Both the position numbers and the translations under genes were made by a program. Source: Pantoea agglomerans (GTDB lineage: Bacteria; Pseudomonadota; Gammaproteobacteria; Enterobacterales; Enterobacteriaceae). Taken from it: a DNA stretch of 64,000 nucleotides. Below, in pieces: positions 8,114 through 19,100 of the stretch. Position 1 is the stretch's first letter, and each line of letters begins with the position of its first letter. The stretch is from positions 62,001 to 126,000 of the forward strand of contig NZ_CP090208.1 of assembly GCF_021397715.1 (NCBI RefSeq), given 5' to 3'. The notes below the pieces were generated by a model that was not told where the DNA came from, ran no database searches, and saw only the letters and a list, made by a program, of their open reading frames with translations.

Positions 8114-9304
8114 TTATCGTTCGCGCAATGCTTCGCGGGCGCGATTAAGCGGTTTGAGCAGATATTCCATGATCGTTTTGCTGCCGGTATGGATTTCACC
8201 CATCGCGATCATCCCTGGATAAACCGGAAACTTTTTACCTTTTTTGTTCACCAGATAATCTTTATCGGTGCGGATATAGACACGGTAAAAATATTGATCG
8301 CGATGAACCTCATCCTGAATGGTGTCAGGCGATATCGAGGCGACTTTGCCTTCCAGCCCGCCGTAGATGTTGAAGTCATAGGCAGTCAGCTTAACCACAG
8401 CGCGCTGTCCGGGCGTGATAAAGGCGACATCGCGGGGCGCAATCTGCGCCTCAATGATCAATTGCTCATCCAGCGGTACGATCTCCATCAGGTTACCGCG
8501 TTGCGGAATAACGCCACCCACGGTTGTCACTTCGATATCTTTAACAATGCCTCTTACCGGTGCGACCACCACGGTGCGTTTCAGTGAGTCGGCGCGGCCG
8601 ATGATAATGGAACGCTGCGAGGCGGCTTCAGCATTCGCTTTTGCCAGTTCCTCACGCGCCCGGACGATATACTGATTCTCGGCATCGCTGAGTTTGTTAT
8701 TCAGCTCATTCGCCTGCCTTTTCAGCCGCAGCACCTCCACGTTACTGGCGGCCCCTCTTGAAACCAGAGAAGAGGTCAGCTGCAGTTCACGATTCACCAG
8801 ACTTAACGCTTCGCGAAGCCCGCTTACCGTCTTTTCCAGGTTTTCACGGCGCGATTGATACAGTGCCGTTTCTGCCGCCACCAGCGCCGGATCTTCCAGC
8901 ACCTCTGGCGGAAATATCAGCGCGGTGCCTGCCGTTTCAGCCTGTAATCGCGCAGAAGTTGCCAGCGCTGCCCGCAGCCGCCCGGTACTCTCCTGCAAAC
9001 CGGAATCGATCTGGGTCGGGTCCAGCAGCGCCAGCACCTGACCCGCTTCCACCACATCCCCTTCGTGCACCTTGAGTTCTTTCAGTATTCCGCCTTCCAG
9101 CGACTGAATAATCTGCTCATGCGAACTGGGGATCACTTTACCCACGCCCACCGTCACTTCATCCAGCTCAAAATTTGATGCCCAGAAGAAGAACAGCAGC
9201 AGCATCACCATCACGGACATCACGATCAATCCGCCAGATGAGAAACCCCGCCGAGCAGACTGACGCTTCTTTTTCTTAATAACAGTGTGTAGAGAGGTCA
9301 TCAT
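8114..9304 (-). CDS. Type I secretion membrane fusion protein (HlyD/LapC-like)
   Basis: A 396-residue periplasmic adaptor. A basic cytosolic N-terminus precedes one membrane helix at about residues 26-44 (LIVMSVMVMLLLFFFWAS). Then come a lipoyl-like half (SLEGGILKELKVHEGDVVEAGQVLALLDPTQ), a long coiled coil (about 100-245), the second lipoyl half (VVVAPVRGIVKDIEVTTVGGVI) and a C-terminal beta domain ending YPGMIAMGEIHTGSKTIMEYLLKPL, typical of type I secretion adaptors. It should link the ABC protein (9301-11505) to the TolC-like protein (11537-13018) to export the giant adhesin. Its ATG overlaps the ABC stop by four bases, indicating coupling. It is the last gene before the terminator. Confidence 0.95.
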   Translation of the reverse strand: MMTSLHTVIKKKKRQSARRGFSSGGLIVMSVMVMLLLFFFWASNFELDEVTVGVGKVIPSSHEQIIQSLEGGILKELKVHEGDVVEAGQVLALLDPTQIDSGLQESTGRLRAALATSARLQAETAGTALIFPPEVLEDPALVAAETALYQSRRENLEKTVSGLREALSLVNRELQLTSSLVSRGAASNVEVLRLKRQANELNNKLSDAENQYIVRAREELAKANAEAASQRSIIIGRADSLKRTVVVAPVRGIVKDIEVTTVGGVIPQRGNLMEIVPLDEQLIIEAQIAPRDVAFITPGQRAVVKLTAYDFNIYGGLEGKVASISPDTIQDEVHRDQYFYRVYIRTDKDYLVNKKGKKFPVYPGMIAMGEIHTGSKTIMEYLLKPLNRAREALRER

Positions 9305-11505
9305 TTTGCGGCTCCCTGAGTGCTAAGGTTGACTCTGCCCTGATGTGGCGCAGGCGTCGGTGAACGGGATACCAGCATCTCTTCTTTGGTGCCATCCCGG
9401 ACGATTTTGCCGCTGTCGATCAGCAGAATACGATCGACCAGTTGCAGCGCAGCCGGGCGATGGGTGGCAATGATCAGCGTGCGATTACCCATCCAGGCTT
9501 TGAGTTTTTCAATCAGGTGCTTCTCTACCCCGTCATCCAGCCAGGCTGTCGGCTCATCCAGCAGCAGCACGCTGGGCTGACGCAGAATGGCGCGCGCCAG
9601 TAAAAGCTGCTGCCGCTGCCCGCCCGATAACCCTTTTCCTCCCTCCTGTAACGGATAATCCATGCCTTCCGGCAGCTGACGAATAAACTCAATGGCTCCG
9701 CTGATCTCCAGCGCCTGTAACATCTCCTCTTCCGTCGCCAGCGGCATCCCTAAACGAAGATTCTCGCGGATCGTGCCGAAGAACAGGGAGGATGTCTGGC
9801 TGACCAGCCCCACATCGCGACGCACATCCAGCGGATCAATCGAAGAGAGACGCACGCCGTCGAGCAACAGTGCACCTTCACCAGGCCGCAACAGACCCGC
9901 CATCATTTGCAACAGCGTGGATTTACCGGAGCCGTTGCGCCCCAGCAGCGCCACTTTTTCGCCCGCCGAAATCAGCAGCTTATCCACGGTGATCACCGCA
10001 TTGGGTGATTGGGGATCGTAGCGATAACTGATGTCCGAGAAGCTGAACTCGCCGTAAATACGTGGCCGATGGATCTGAATGCTGCGTTCAGGCTGATCAA
10101 CTTCGCTTTTCAGCAGGTTTTCAAGCCCCTCGCGGGCGACTTTAGCTTGCTGCCAGCGACTGAAAATCATCGTCAGTTGCCCCAGCGGCGCCATCATGCG
10201 TGACGCCAGCATCGAGCAGCCAATCAGCACACCGGTGGAAAGGTCACCGTTCATGGCAAAGAAAGCCCCCACCAGTACCACGCCGACATAGGCTACCGTC
10301 TGGACTTCACTGGTCCAGCTCATCAGCAGGCTACTAATAAAGCGCTGTTTTTTAGACGATTTACTGATCGCCTCATTCAGATGATTCCACTGATTCTGAA
10401 AATAGGGCTCAGCGCGCAGCAGTTTGATGTCATCCATGCCCTGGACCGCTTCGACCAGCATGGCATTGCGAACCGCGGACTCACGCATCGTGGCTTTTGA
10501 AAGTTTCGCCAGCGAAGACTGCGCCAGCAGACCAGGGATAATAATCAACGGCAGCGCCGCCAGCGGCACCAGCACCAGCCATCCGCCCAGCAGCCAGAGA
10601 ATAAACAGAAAGATGATCAGAAAAGGCAGATCTGCGATAGCGGAAATCGTGGTTGAGGTAATCAGTTCACGGATCTGCTCCAGCTCGCGGATTTGCGCAA
10701 TAAAAGAACCGGTCGATTTAGGTCGCAGGTCATTACGGATACGTAACGCATGGCCAAAGACCCGATCGGATATCCGCAAATCGGCGCTTTTCCCTGCCAT
10801 GTCCGAAATATGGGTCCGGACAATTCGCATGATAAAGACAAAGGTCAGGGCGATCATCACGCCACCGAACAGCACCCACAGTGAAGGGATCGACTGCGAC
10901 GGAATCACCCTGTCGTAGACCTGCATGGTAAATAACATCGCCGAGAGGCCGAGCACGTTGGAGATCAACGAGGCAAACATGACGTTAACGTAAGCCGGCC
11001 ACTCTTTCAGAATGGTTTGCCACAGCCAGTCAGCACGGTGCGGTTTGATATAGTCATCGACACGCGCATCCGGCACCGAGGTTTCCGGCTTGGCCAGCAG
11101 CACCCGCTGCGCATGCTCCGCCAGTTCCTCTACGCTGAGCACCGTCTGAAGCTGGTTTTCACCACTCAGCATCAGGCTGACTTTGCCCTCTTCGCCGAGC
11201 GTGGTGATCACGCCGACGCCGCGCGGACCAAAATCCACGATTAACGGCAGCCGCCACGGATCGAGCAGGTCAGGATGAAAATCATCAAAAATAACTAACA
11301 GACCGAGCTGACGGGCCATATTTTCGATCAGTTGTTCCTGAGTGACCTGGTGCAACTGCCATTCAGCTTCGCCTTTAACCCGCTCCGGGGAACCGTCCAG
11401 ACGATAATGTTTTGCCACCAGCAACAGCGCTTCAAGCCAGGGCGTAAAGGATTTCTTAGTTTCCCCGGCGGAGGAAACATCATCCTTGCGATCGGTATTT
11501 ACCAT
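9301..11505 (-). CDS. Type I secretion ABC transporter (LapB-like, inactive C39 domain)
   Basis: A 734-residue inner membrane exporter. Residues about 20-140 form a C39-peptidase-like domain without the catalytic cysteine, the kind used to hold large unfolded substrates rather than to cut leaders. Membrane segments span about 170-430. The nucleotide domain has Walker A GRNGSGKST (522-530), signature LSGGQ (626-630) and Walker B VLLLDE (646-651). This architecture matches LapB-type transporters of giant adhesins. It is followed directly by the HlyD-like gene with a four-base overlap and preceded by the TolC-like gene 31 bases away. The cargo is very probably the adhesin at 13125-25826. Confidence 0.95.
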   Translation of the reverse strand: MVNTDRKDDVSSAGETKKSFTPWLEALLLVAKHYRLDGSPERVKGEAEWQLHQVTQEQLIENMARQLGLLVIFDDFHPDLLDPWRLPLIVDFGPRGVGVITTLGEEGKVSLMLSGENQLQTVLSVEELAEHAQRVLLAKPETSVPDARVDDYIKPHRADWLWQTILKEWPAYVNVMFASLISNVLGLSAMLFTMQVYDRVIPSQSIPSLWVLFGGVMIALTFVFIMRIVRTHISDMAGKSADLRISDRVFGHALRIRNDLRPKSTGSFIAQIRELEQIRELITSTTISAIADLPFLIIFLFILWLLGGWLVLVPLAALPLIIIPGLLAQSSLAKLSKATMRESAVRNAMLVEAVQGMDDIKLLRAEPYFQNQWNHLNEAISKSSKKQRFISSLLMSWTSEVQTVAYVGVVLVGAFFAMNGDLSTGVLIGCSMLASRMMAPLGQLTMIFSRWQQAKVAREGLENLLKSEVDQPERSIQIHRPRIYGEFSFSDISYRYDPQSPNAVITVDKLLISAGEKVALLGRNGSGKSTLLQMMAGLLRPGEGALLLDGVRLSSIDPLDVRRDVGLVSQTSSLFFGTIRENLRLGMPLATEEEMLQALEISGAIEFIRQLPEGMDYPLQEGGKGLSGGQRQQLLLARAILRQPSVLLLDEPTAWLDDGVEKHLIEKLKAWMGNRTLIIATHRPAALQLVDRILLIDSGKIVRDGTKEEMLVSRSPTPAPHQGRVNLSTQGAAK

Positions 11506-11536
11506 AATAGTCTTCTCTTATTCTTAATAAGGCGTA

Positions 11537-13018
11537 TTACGAGGTGATACGCAAACCCTGGACAAGCTGGTCATTAAAATTAAATGCCTCACGGGCCATT
11601 CCTGCCAGCACAACATAATTCACTGACGAAGCCCATAAATCGCAGCGCGCATTAATCAAATCCTGTTCGGCGCGGCTGATCTCCTGCTCGGCATTGAGTA
11701 AGTCGAGTACATTACGCGTACCCAGCGATAAATATTGCTCACGATACAACGAGCGCGTCTCCATAATGGTTTTCATTCTGCGCGTCAGCAGTGAAATATT
11801 GCGCTGCAAACCACTTACGCTCTGAAAATAATTACGCTGCTGATCGGTAATTTCGAGCTTTTTACTGGCAATCGCCGATCTTGCGGCCTCCAGCGCCCGG
11901 GCGCTGGCACTTTCCTGTGCCACTAATGCACCGCCCTGATAGAGCGTACTGTTTACAGAGATATAGACGTTCTGATACTGGCTATGACGCTGACTGTTCG
12001 CAATATCGCCCATATATTTATTGGTATTCGCTTCCAGCGACACCGTTGGATAACGCTGCGCTTTATAGTTACGTAATTCAGCCTGCGCGACCGCCGCATC
12101 CGCCTGGGCAATAAGAATTGCTGGATTGCGATTCAGATCGATATGGTTACGCTGGCGTTCAATTAACGGTAACAGCGACATCGGAGCAGAGATGCGGGTT
12201 GAGCCAACCGGCTGACCCAGCAACGACTGCAGATGATACTTCTGCTGTTGCAGTTTAATTTCGATATCCTGCTGCTGCGCCAGGGCGGCTTCAACACGCG
12301 CCTGGGCCTGCACCGGATCAACCCGCGTGCTGGCACCCGCTTCGGCCCGCATCTGCGTCAGGGCCAGAATATCCCGCAGCGCTTTCACTTCTTTTTTAGC
12401 GTTATCAAGCAGCTGAGAGTATCGATACACTTCATTCAGTGCCAGTGCGGTCTGCTGAATGATGGTGTCAACCTGTGCCAGTACGGTCGCCTGCTGGCGC
12501 AGATACTTCGCGCTTGCCTGGTCAACCGCACTGCCTGTTTTACCGAAGTCGTACAGCATCTGAGAGAGACCAACGGTTGCTATCTGCCCGTTGCCTTCGT
12601 CATCCTGACGACCCGAGGTGATTCCCGCTTTTATTGCCGGAAGATAACCGGCACTGGCAGCGTTAATCGAAAATCCGGCAGATTCCAGCGTCGCGATGCT
12701 GCTGCCAATTGAGGGATGATAATTTACCGCAAGGTGGATAGCCTGCTGCCAGTCAGCCGGTAATGATTTATTCCCGCTGCTCTGCACATTTTCACCCGGC
12801 TCCATCTCGACCTTAACGGGTTTAATTTGTAATTTGTCAGCCAGTGCGGTACTACCCGCTGGCGTTTTTGTGGCTTCAGGCGTATCAGAAAAAGCGCCCC
12901 AAAAACCTGCCGGTGCTTCCTTTATTTCAGACTGAGCAAAAGGATTGGCATTCTTTTCGGCGGCAAATACCGAAGGCAGCGTTATTACACAGCAAAGGGT
13001 AATAAGTAATTTTTTCAT
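11537..13018 (-). CDS. TolC-family outer membrane secretion protein (LapE-like)
   Basis: A 493-residue protein with signal peptide MKKLLITLCCVITLPSVFA, a roughly 85-residue linker, and the TolC repeat starting at LPADWQQAIHLAVNYHPSIGSS. Typical features follow: YLPAIKAG, LYDFGKTGSAVDQA, and in the second half RYPTVSLEANTN and LYQGGALVAQES. It should form the outer membrane and periplasmic channel of the type I system. It is the second gene of the operon, about 105 bases after the adhesin stop. Proteins dedicated to giant adhesins share this long N-terminal linker, but I infer that only from context. Confidence 0.94.
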   Translation of the reverse strand: MKKLLITLCCVITLPSVFAAEKNANPFAQSEIKEAPAGFWGAFSDTPEATKTPAGSTALADKLQIKPVKVEMEPGENVQSSGNKSLPADWQQAIHLAVNYHPSIGSSIATLESAGFSINAASAGYLPAIKAGITSGRQDDEGNGQIATVGLSQMLYDFGKTGSAVDQASAKYLRQQATVLAQVDTIIQQTALALNEVYRYSQLLDNAKKEVKALRDILALTQMRAEAGASTRVDPVQAQARVEAALAQQQDIEIKLQQQKYHLQSLLGQPVGSTRISAPMSLLPLIERQRNHIDLNRNPAILIAQADAAVAQAELRNYKAQRYPTVSLEANTNKYMGDIANSQRHSQYQNVYISVNSTLYQGGALVAQESASARALEAARSAIASKKLEITDQQRNYFQSVSGLQRNISLLTRRMKTIMETRSLYREQYLSLGTRNVLDLLNAEQEISRAEQDLINARCDLWASSVNYVVLAGMAREAFNFNDQLVQGLRITS

Positions 13019-13124
13019 GATGTTCTGAAGCTCTCTGGTGTGAATGAATCAAACGTTACTTAAAAAATTGATAAATAGCAGGCTGAAATATATTCAGCCT
13101 GCTATGACTATCACTTACTTTTTA

Positions 13125-16100
13125 TTAACCAATATTTACATCATCTTCAACATAGAGTTGCACGACAGAACCATCGACGGTGGCACTGGTATACTGGTGA
13201 TAATTCACACCATTAACCAATATATCGCCTGCCTGTTCCCAACTCCCATTCAGCGTGACGGTATCACCGTCAGCCCCTCTGACATAAAGCGTATTATTGT
13301 CATCGGTGACTTTCAGTAAACTTTCCGCACTGATTACGAGTTTGTCGTTTTCACTATCTTTCAGCAGATCGATGGTTTCAATATTATCGACTTTCGAAGA
13401 AATATCGCTGAGGTTCAACGGTGCGCTGCCATGCCAGGCCAGCGTATCGTTACCTTCCGCACCATTAATTGAGGTGAAGCTGGTATCGTAAACCTCAAAT
13501 ATGTCTCCGCCTTTGGTGCCGGTGAAGAGGATCTCTCCGCCTGCACTGCCATCAACATCAATGCCCAGGTTAAAACTCAGGGAAGCACTGGTGCCATCAG
13601 ACAGGCTGTAGGTAAAGGTATCAGTGACACCACTTTGCGCATGATCTGCATCCGCAACATAGTTGTAATGTCCTTCACCGTCGATAACCAAAGTGCCGTA
13701 GGCGCCTTTGAAACTCACCGCGTCGTCAGCAATGGTCATCACTTCACCATTCTGGCTGACCGACACTACCGAAGGATCCGCCGCATCATCAGAAACCGAT
13801 CCGGTGATACCGTCAGCGACTTCGTTAAAGGTCAGTCCCTGCTGCACATAGAGCTTGATTGGCGTGCCATCAAGCGCCGTGCTGGTGTAAAGGGTGTAGG
13901 CGATGTTATTGAGCGTTTCAACGCCATTAACCTGCCAGACCCCCTGCAGTGAGAGTGAGTCTTCACTGCCGCCACGCACATACAGCACATTGTTGGCGTC
14001 GGTGATCTCTTTGATATCATCTGCATTCAGCAGCAGTACCGTGGCTACCGCGTTGCTCTGCAAATCAAGGATTTCGATGTTGCTTACCTTGTCTGCAATC
14101 TCGCTTAACTGCAGCTCACCTGAACCGCTCCAGACCAGCGTATCCTGACCCGATTTACCATCCACCGAGGTGAAGTGGGTATCGTGAATCGTGAAGCTGT
14201 CATTGCCTACTGTGCCGGCAAAAATCAGCGCTCCGCCTTCAGAACCGTCCACCGATACGCCCAGCGTCATCACCAGGTTTTTAACCGTCCCGTCAGCCAG
14301 CACATAGGTAAATGTGTCTTCACTGCCGGAGAGTTTAATCACCGAGTCACTGTTCAGCTGATAGGTGTAACTGCCGTCAGTGTGAATCGTCAGCGTACCG
14401 TATGCCCCGGCGATAGTGGTACCCGCCGCTGCGATCAACGTGTAGCTGGCCGCGCCGGAGACGATACCGGCAGCGATCGATTTCACCAGAACCGAGCTAT
14501 CACTGGCGCTGTCACTGGTAAAGACAGATCCCGTTACGCTTGAGTTGGTGGCCACTTTGTAATCGGTGGTGCTGACGATATTCGCCGCCACCCGCACGGT
14601 CAGTACATCGTAGTTGGTTGACCATAACAGTCCTGAATAACCGGACTGCGTGCTGTCCACCACCAGACGGTAAGTGCCCGCCGGCTGCCCTTCCAGCGAA
14701 ACGTCGAGCGCATTGCTGGCCGTTATCGCCTGGGTACCGGTGGTCACATCGTCCCAGCGTAAGGTCTGGCTGTTGTAGACCTGCAGTGACCAGTTCACCG
14801 ACACGCTGTTACCGGCATGAATCGCCGATCCGGCTACGCTGATGCTGATATCCTGAAGGTCACTGATGCTGTTGACCGTAAAGCTCTCACTGGTAAAGCT
14901 GCTGGTGGCGGTATTCATCGTCGTGGTCTGATCGATGCTATCGCTCAGCAGAGAAACCTCACCGGTTACGTCAGCCGCATTATATTCAGCCGGCAGAACA
15001 GTGCTGCTCTGCTTGATATCACTATCCACATAGAGATTAACGGTCTGGCCGTCATCCGTGGTACTGACGTAGTGAACATAATCGATGTTATTAAAGACTT
15101 CGTGACCGGCCAGCGTCCAGCTGCCTGACAGGGTCAGGTTGTCGGTGGCAAAGCCCTTAACAAACAGCGTGTTATTAACATCGGTGATATCCGCCACGTT
15201 CTGCGCAGTTACCACCAGATTGTTCACACTGCTGTCATTAACAAAGTCAATCTCTTCGATATTGCTGATCTTACTGGCCATATCACTCAGCGTGATGGTG
15301 CCTCTGCCGCTCCAGACCAGCGTATCCAGACCTTCACCGCCATCAATGCTGTCAAAGCCCGTGGTGTTGAGATTGAAAGTGTCATCGCTGTCGGTACCGG
15401 CCACCTCTGCCGACGCAACCACGTCATACTCGGTGCCGTTCTCGCTGTTCTGATAAACCGTTGAGGAAAGGGTCAGCCCTTTCTGCACGTATATATCAAC
15501 CGCCGAACCGTCTGTCGCAGTGCTGGTGTAGTGGGTATAGTAAACACTGTCCACCACCACAGTCCCGCTGTTCACCCAGGTGCCTTCCAGCGTGACGTGA
15601 TCACCGGCAACCCCCTTGATGTACAACGCGTTGGCATCGTTAGTCACGTCTGCGACGCTTTGCGCATCCACCACCAGATTGTCGCTTCCGGTTACGGAGG
15701 TCAGCTTGATGGATTCGATATCATTGACCTTACTGGCGATGCTGCTCAGTACCAGTTGGCCATTACCGCTCCATGCCAGCGTATCGCTGCCTTCGCCACC
15801 GTCCACAGAGGCGAAATCGGTATCGAAGATAGCGAAAACATCATCCGCTTCAGTGCCGTGGAACACCAGCGCACCGCCGTTGCTGCCATCCACTTCCACA
15901 CCCAGATGGATAGTAACCGTTGCAGTGACGACTTCACCGTTAGCGCCTTTGAGGGCATAGGTAAAGACATCTTCAGAACCGGCTGGCAACGTCGTGGTAC
16001 CCGGCGTATAGGTGTAAGCGCCGTTGTTGTAAACCACCAGGGTGCCGTACTGACCGGTAATGGTGACGCCGCTCTCAGTCACGTAGGTATAGCTGTCATC

Positions 16101-19100
16101 AATCGCCTGATCGCTGCTGCTGTCACCGGCTTTCGCATAGATTCGGGTGTAAATTGAGCTCAGTTTATCTGCGCTGCCATCCGTACCTTCATCCGTAAGA
16201 ATGTTGCCTGTCGCGACATCCTTGGTGGTGATCACATACTCGGTCGTGCTGACTGTCTGAACAGCCATGTTGAGTTTCAACACGTTATCTGCACCGGTGG
16301 TACTGATTGCCACACGGTACGTGCCTTCGCCTAATCCACTGAGCAGATCGGACATCGCCACATTCTGAATAACTTCTTCATTATGTTCACCGGCAGCGAC
16401 TACCGCATTCTGGGTTTTGACCGTGGTCCAGCTACCATCTTCGTTCTGCATCTGAACGTCGTAAGTGATGTTCAGATCGGTTGAGAAGCGGTTGCCCAGT
16501 AATCCCCATTCGGTAGTCAGCGTCAGCGATCCGGTTACCAGATCGTCAGCGCCGGTTTTGGTGAACGTAGAAGTATAATTCTCCGCCCCGCCTGCGGTCA
16601 GTTTAACGTCGGTGTTGCTGGCGCTGGAGGTTTCATACGTCACCGTGACGCTGGCATTCGCTTCGTTATTCGAGGCGATATCCGTTACCGCATTGGCGTC
16701 CGGATTGGTGGCATCCCAGCTGAGCTTCAGCGCATCGTTGGTGGTACCAATCTGCACATGCAACTCTGCTGACGAGGTTTTACCGGTTGCCGAATCGGTC
16801 AGGGTATAGGTAAAGGAGTCTACTTTACCGATGCTGTCCATCGACGAGGCTGGCGTGTATTCATAGCTACCATCCGCGTTGATCACCAGCGTACCGTACT
16901 GGCCCGTCAGGGTAGTCTTAGGCGAAGCCTCGCTCAGGTCAGCAGTGGATACTGATCCATCACTGTTGGTGACGCTCACCGACGTGACTGAGGTATAGGC
17001 GCTGTGCGGAATACCATCAGAACCATAGGCGCTGTCGACGTCAGTCATGACGTTACCAATTGCCGTGGTGTAGTCGGTTGGCGTGCCCTGATCGGCCAGG
17101 GTGTAAACCGTCTTCGCCGCTGAAAGATCAATGCCAACACCAAGATTGATCCCCGCCGTGGAGTAAACCAGCTGATAGGTACCCGCGGTGAGTCCGGTCA
17201 GGCTAATCGTCGACGTCGTCGCGCCCAGACCAAACATACCGAACAGGTTACTGCTGTCATCCTCGGATACCGTATACCACTCGCCAGTAGAAGAATCGTA
17301 CTTCTGCAGCAATAACGTCGCGTTGCTCGCTACGTTCAGGAATGCCGATGAAGTCGCGGTAACATCAAGGGTAATGATGGTACCGTCGGCGACAACAATA
17401 GGATCGCTCGTGATGGTATTTCCAAACGAAATCAATCCACCATCGCTCAGTACGGTTCCCAGATCCTGGGTGACATCGACCGGATAATCGAAGCCTACCG
17501 CAGCCCCTGAACTGATGTTATCTGATGCCGTCAGTTCAATAGCCTGAACCTCAAGAGCCAGTGTTGCCGACGGTTCACTGCTGTTGCCAGCCGCATCGGT
17601 GACAACAAAAGTCAGTTCATGGCTTCCGTCATACAGTCCCTCTTCCGCGGTGAACTGCCAGCTTCCGTCATCTGCAACGGTGGTTTCACCCACAACCTGC
17701 CCTTTGTCGTAGATCGTGACGGTGGCACCGGCTTCGAGATCGCTGCCGCTGAAGGTCAGCTGATTATCGCTCTGCGTGTTCGCCGGGCTGACAACATCGC
17801 CTGCTTCATCGGTGATCACCAGCGCGCTGACGTTGACACCTTCAGGCGCAACCGAGTCGACGATATAGTCCACCGGAGCAGATTCACCGCTGCTGTTGCC
17901 TGCGTCATCAACCGTCTCAAAGGTAAAGCTGTGCTCGCCGTCACTCAGCGCCGCTTCCGGCGTGAAGGACCAGTTTCCACTTTCATCAACCACGGCTTCA
18001 CCCAGCACGGTGCCATTATCACGAACGATAACGGTTGATCCCGCTTCAAGACCTGCGGCGCTGAAGGTTGGTGTGGTATCCGCAATCTCGCTGCCTGCGA
18101 CCAGTACGTTACCTGCATCGTCGGTCAGGGTGATCGTTGCGGGATCAACCAGATCCGGAGCGACGGTGTCAATGACCACGTTTATGGTATCGCTGCCTGA
18201 ATTACCCTGATGATCTTCAATGGTTACAGTCAGCGCATGATCGCCTTCGCTCAATGCTGCTTCTGGGGTATAGCTCCAGCTACCATCTTCGCCCACTTCG
18301 ACGGTTGCCAGCACGGTCTCGCCGTCGGCGATCGTTACGGTAGAGCCCGGTAACTGATCTTTGCCGCTAAAGGTTGGCGTGCTGTCGTTGATGATTTCGC
18401 CATCGGTGATGATATTGCCTTCATCATTGCTCACCACCACGCCGGTGTTGATGCCCTTATTCACCGAAATCGCCAGATCCAGCGCATCGGAAATTCCGCT
18501 GCTGTTGCCTGCCTGATCCGTGACTTCAAAGGTGAAGCTGTGGTCGCCATCGTCAAGAGTTTCTGACGGTGTAAAGCTCCAGCTTCCGTCTTCACTTACG
18601 GTGGTTTCACCCAATACCGTGTCACCATCGCGAACAATGACGGTTGCCCCTGCTTCAAGGCCTTCGCCGCTGAAGGTTGGCGTATTATCCGCGGTAGCAC
18701 CGGTCGGGATTACGGCTTCGCCATTATCATCGACAAGGTTGATGCCTGCGATATCAACGCCTTCTGGCGGTGTGGTATCGACAACAACGTTAAAGCTACC
18801 CTGATTGGTCACGCCCTGCGGATCGGTCACAGTCACGTTAATCGTGTGTTCACCTTCGCTCAGCGGTGACTCTGGGGTATAGCTCCAGCTGCCATCTGCA
18901 CCAACGTCTACGGATGTCAGTTCGGTCTCGCCATCAGCGATCACAATCGTTGATCCCGGCTCAAAGCCTTTGCCGCTGATTGTCGGATCGTTGTCATTGA
19001 CCGTATCGCCGTTCTGGATAACGTTACCGTTATCATCAGTGATCTCAACAACCGGTACGTCAGGCGTATCAACAATGACACTCACTTCGTCGCTGACCGC

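Noticed and set aside
9301..11505. Type I ABC protein as exporter of the microcin-like peptide
   Set aside because: Its C39-like domain has no catalytic Cys, so it cannot cut a Gly-Ala leader; its neighbours tie it to the adhesin.
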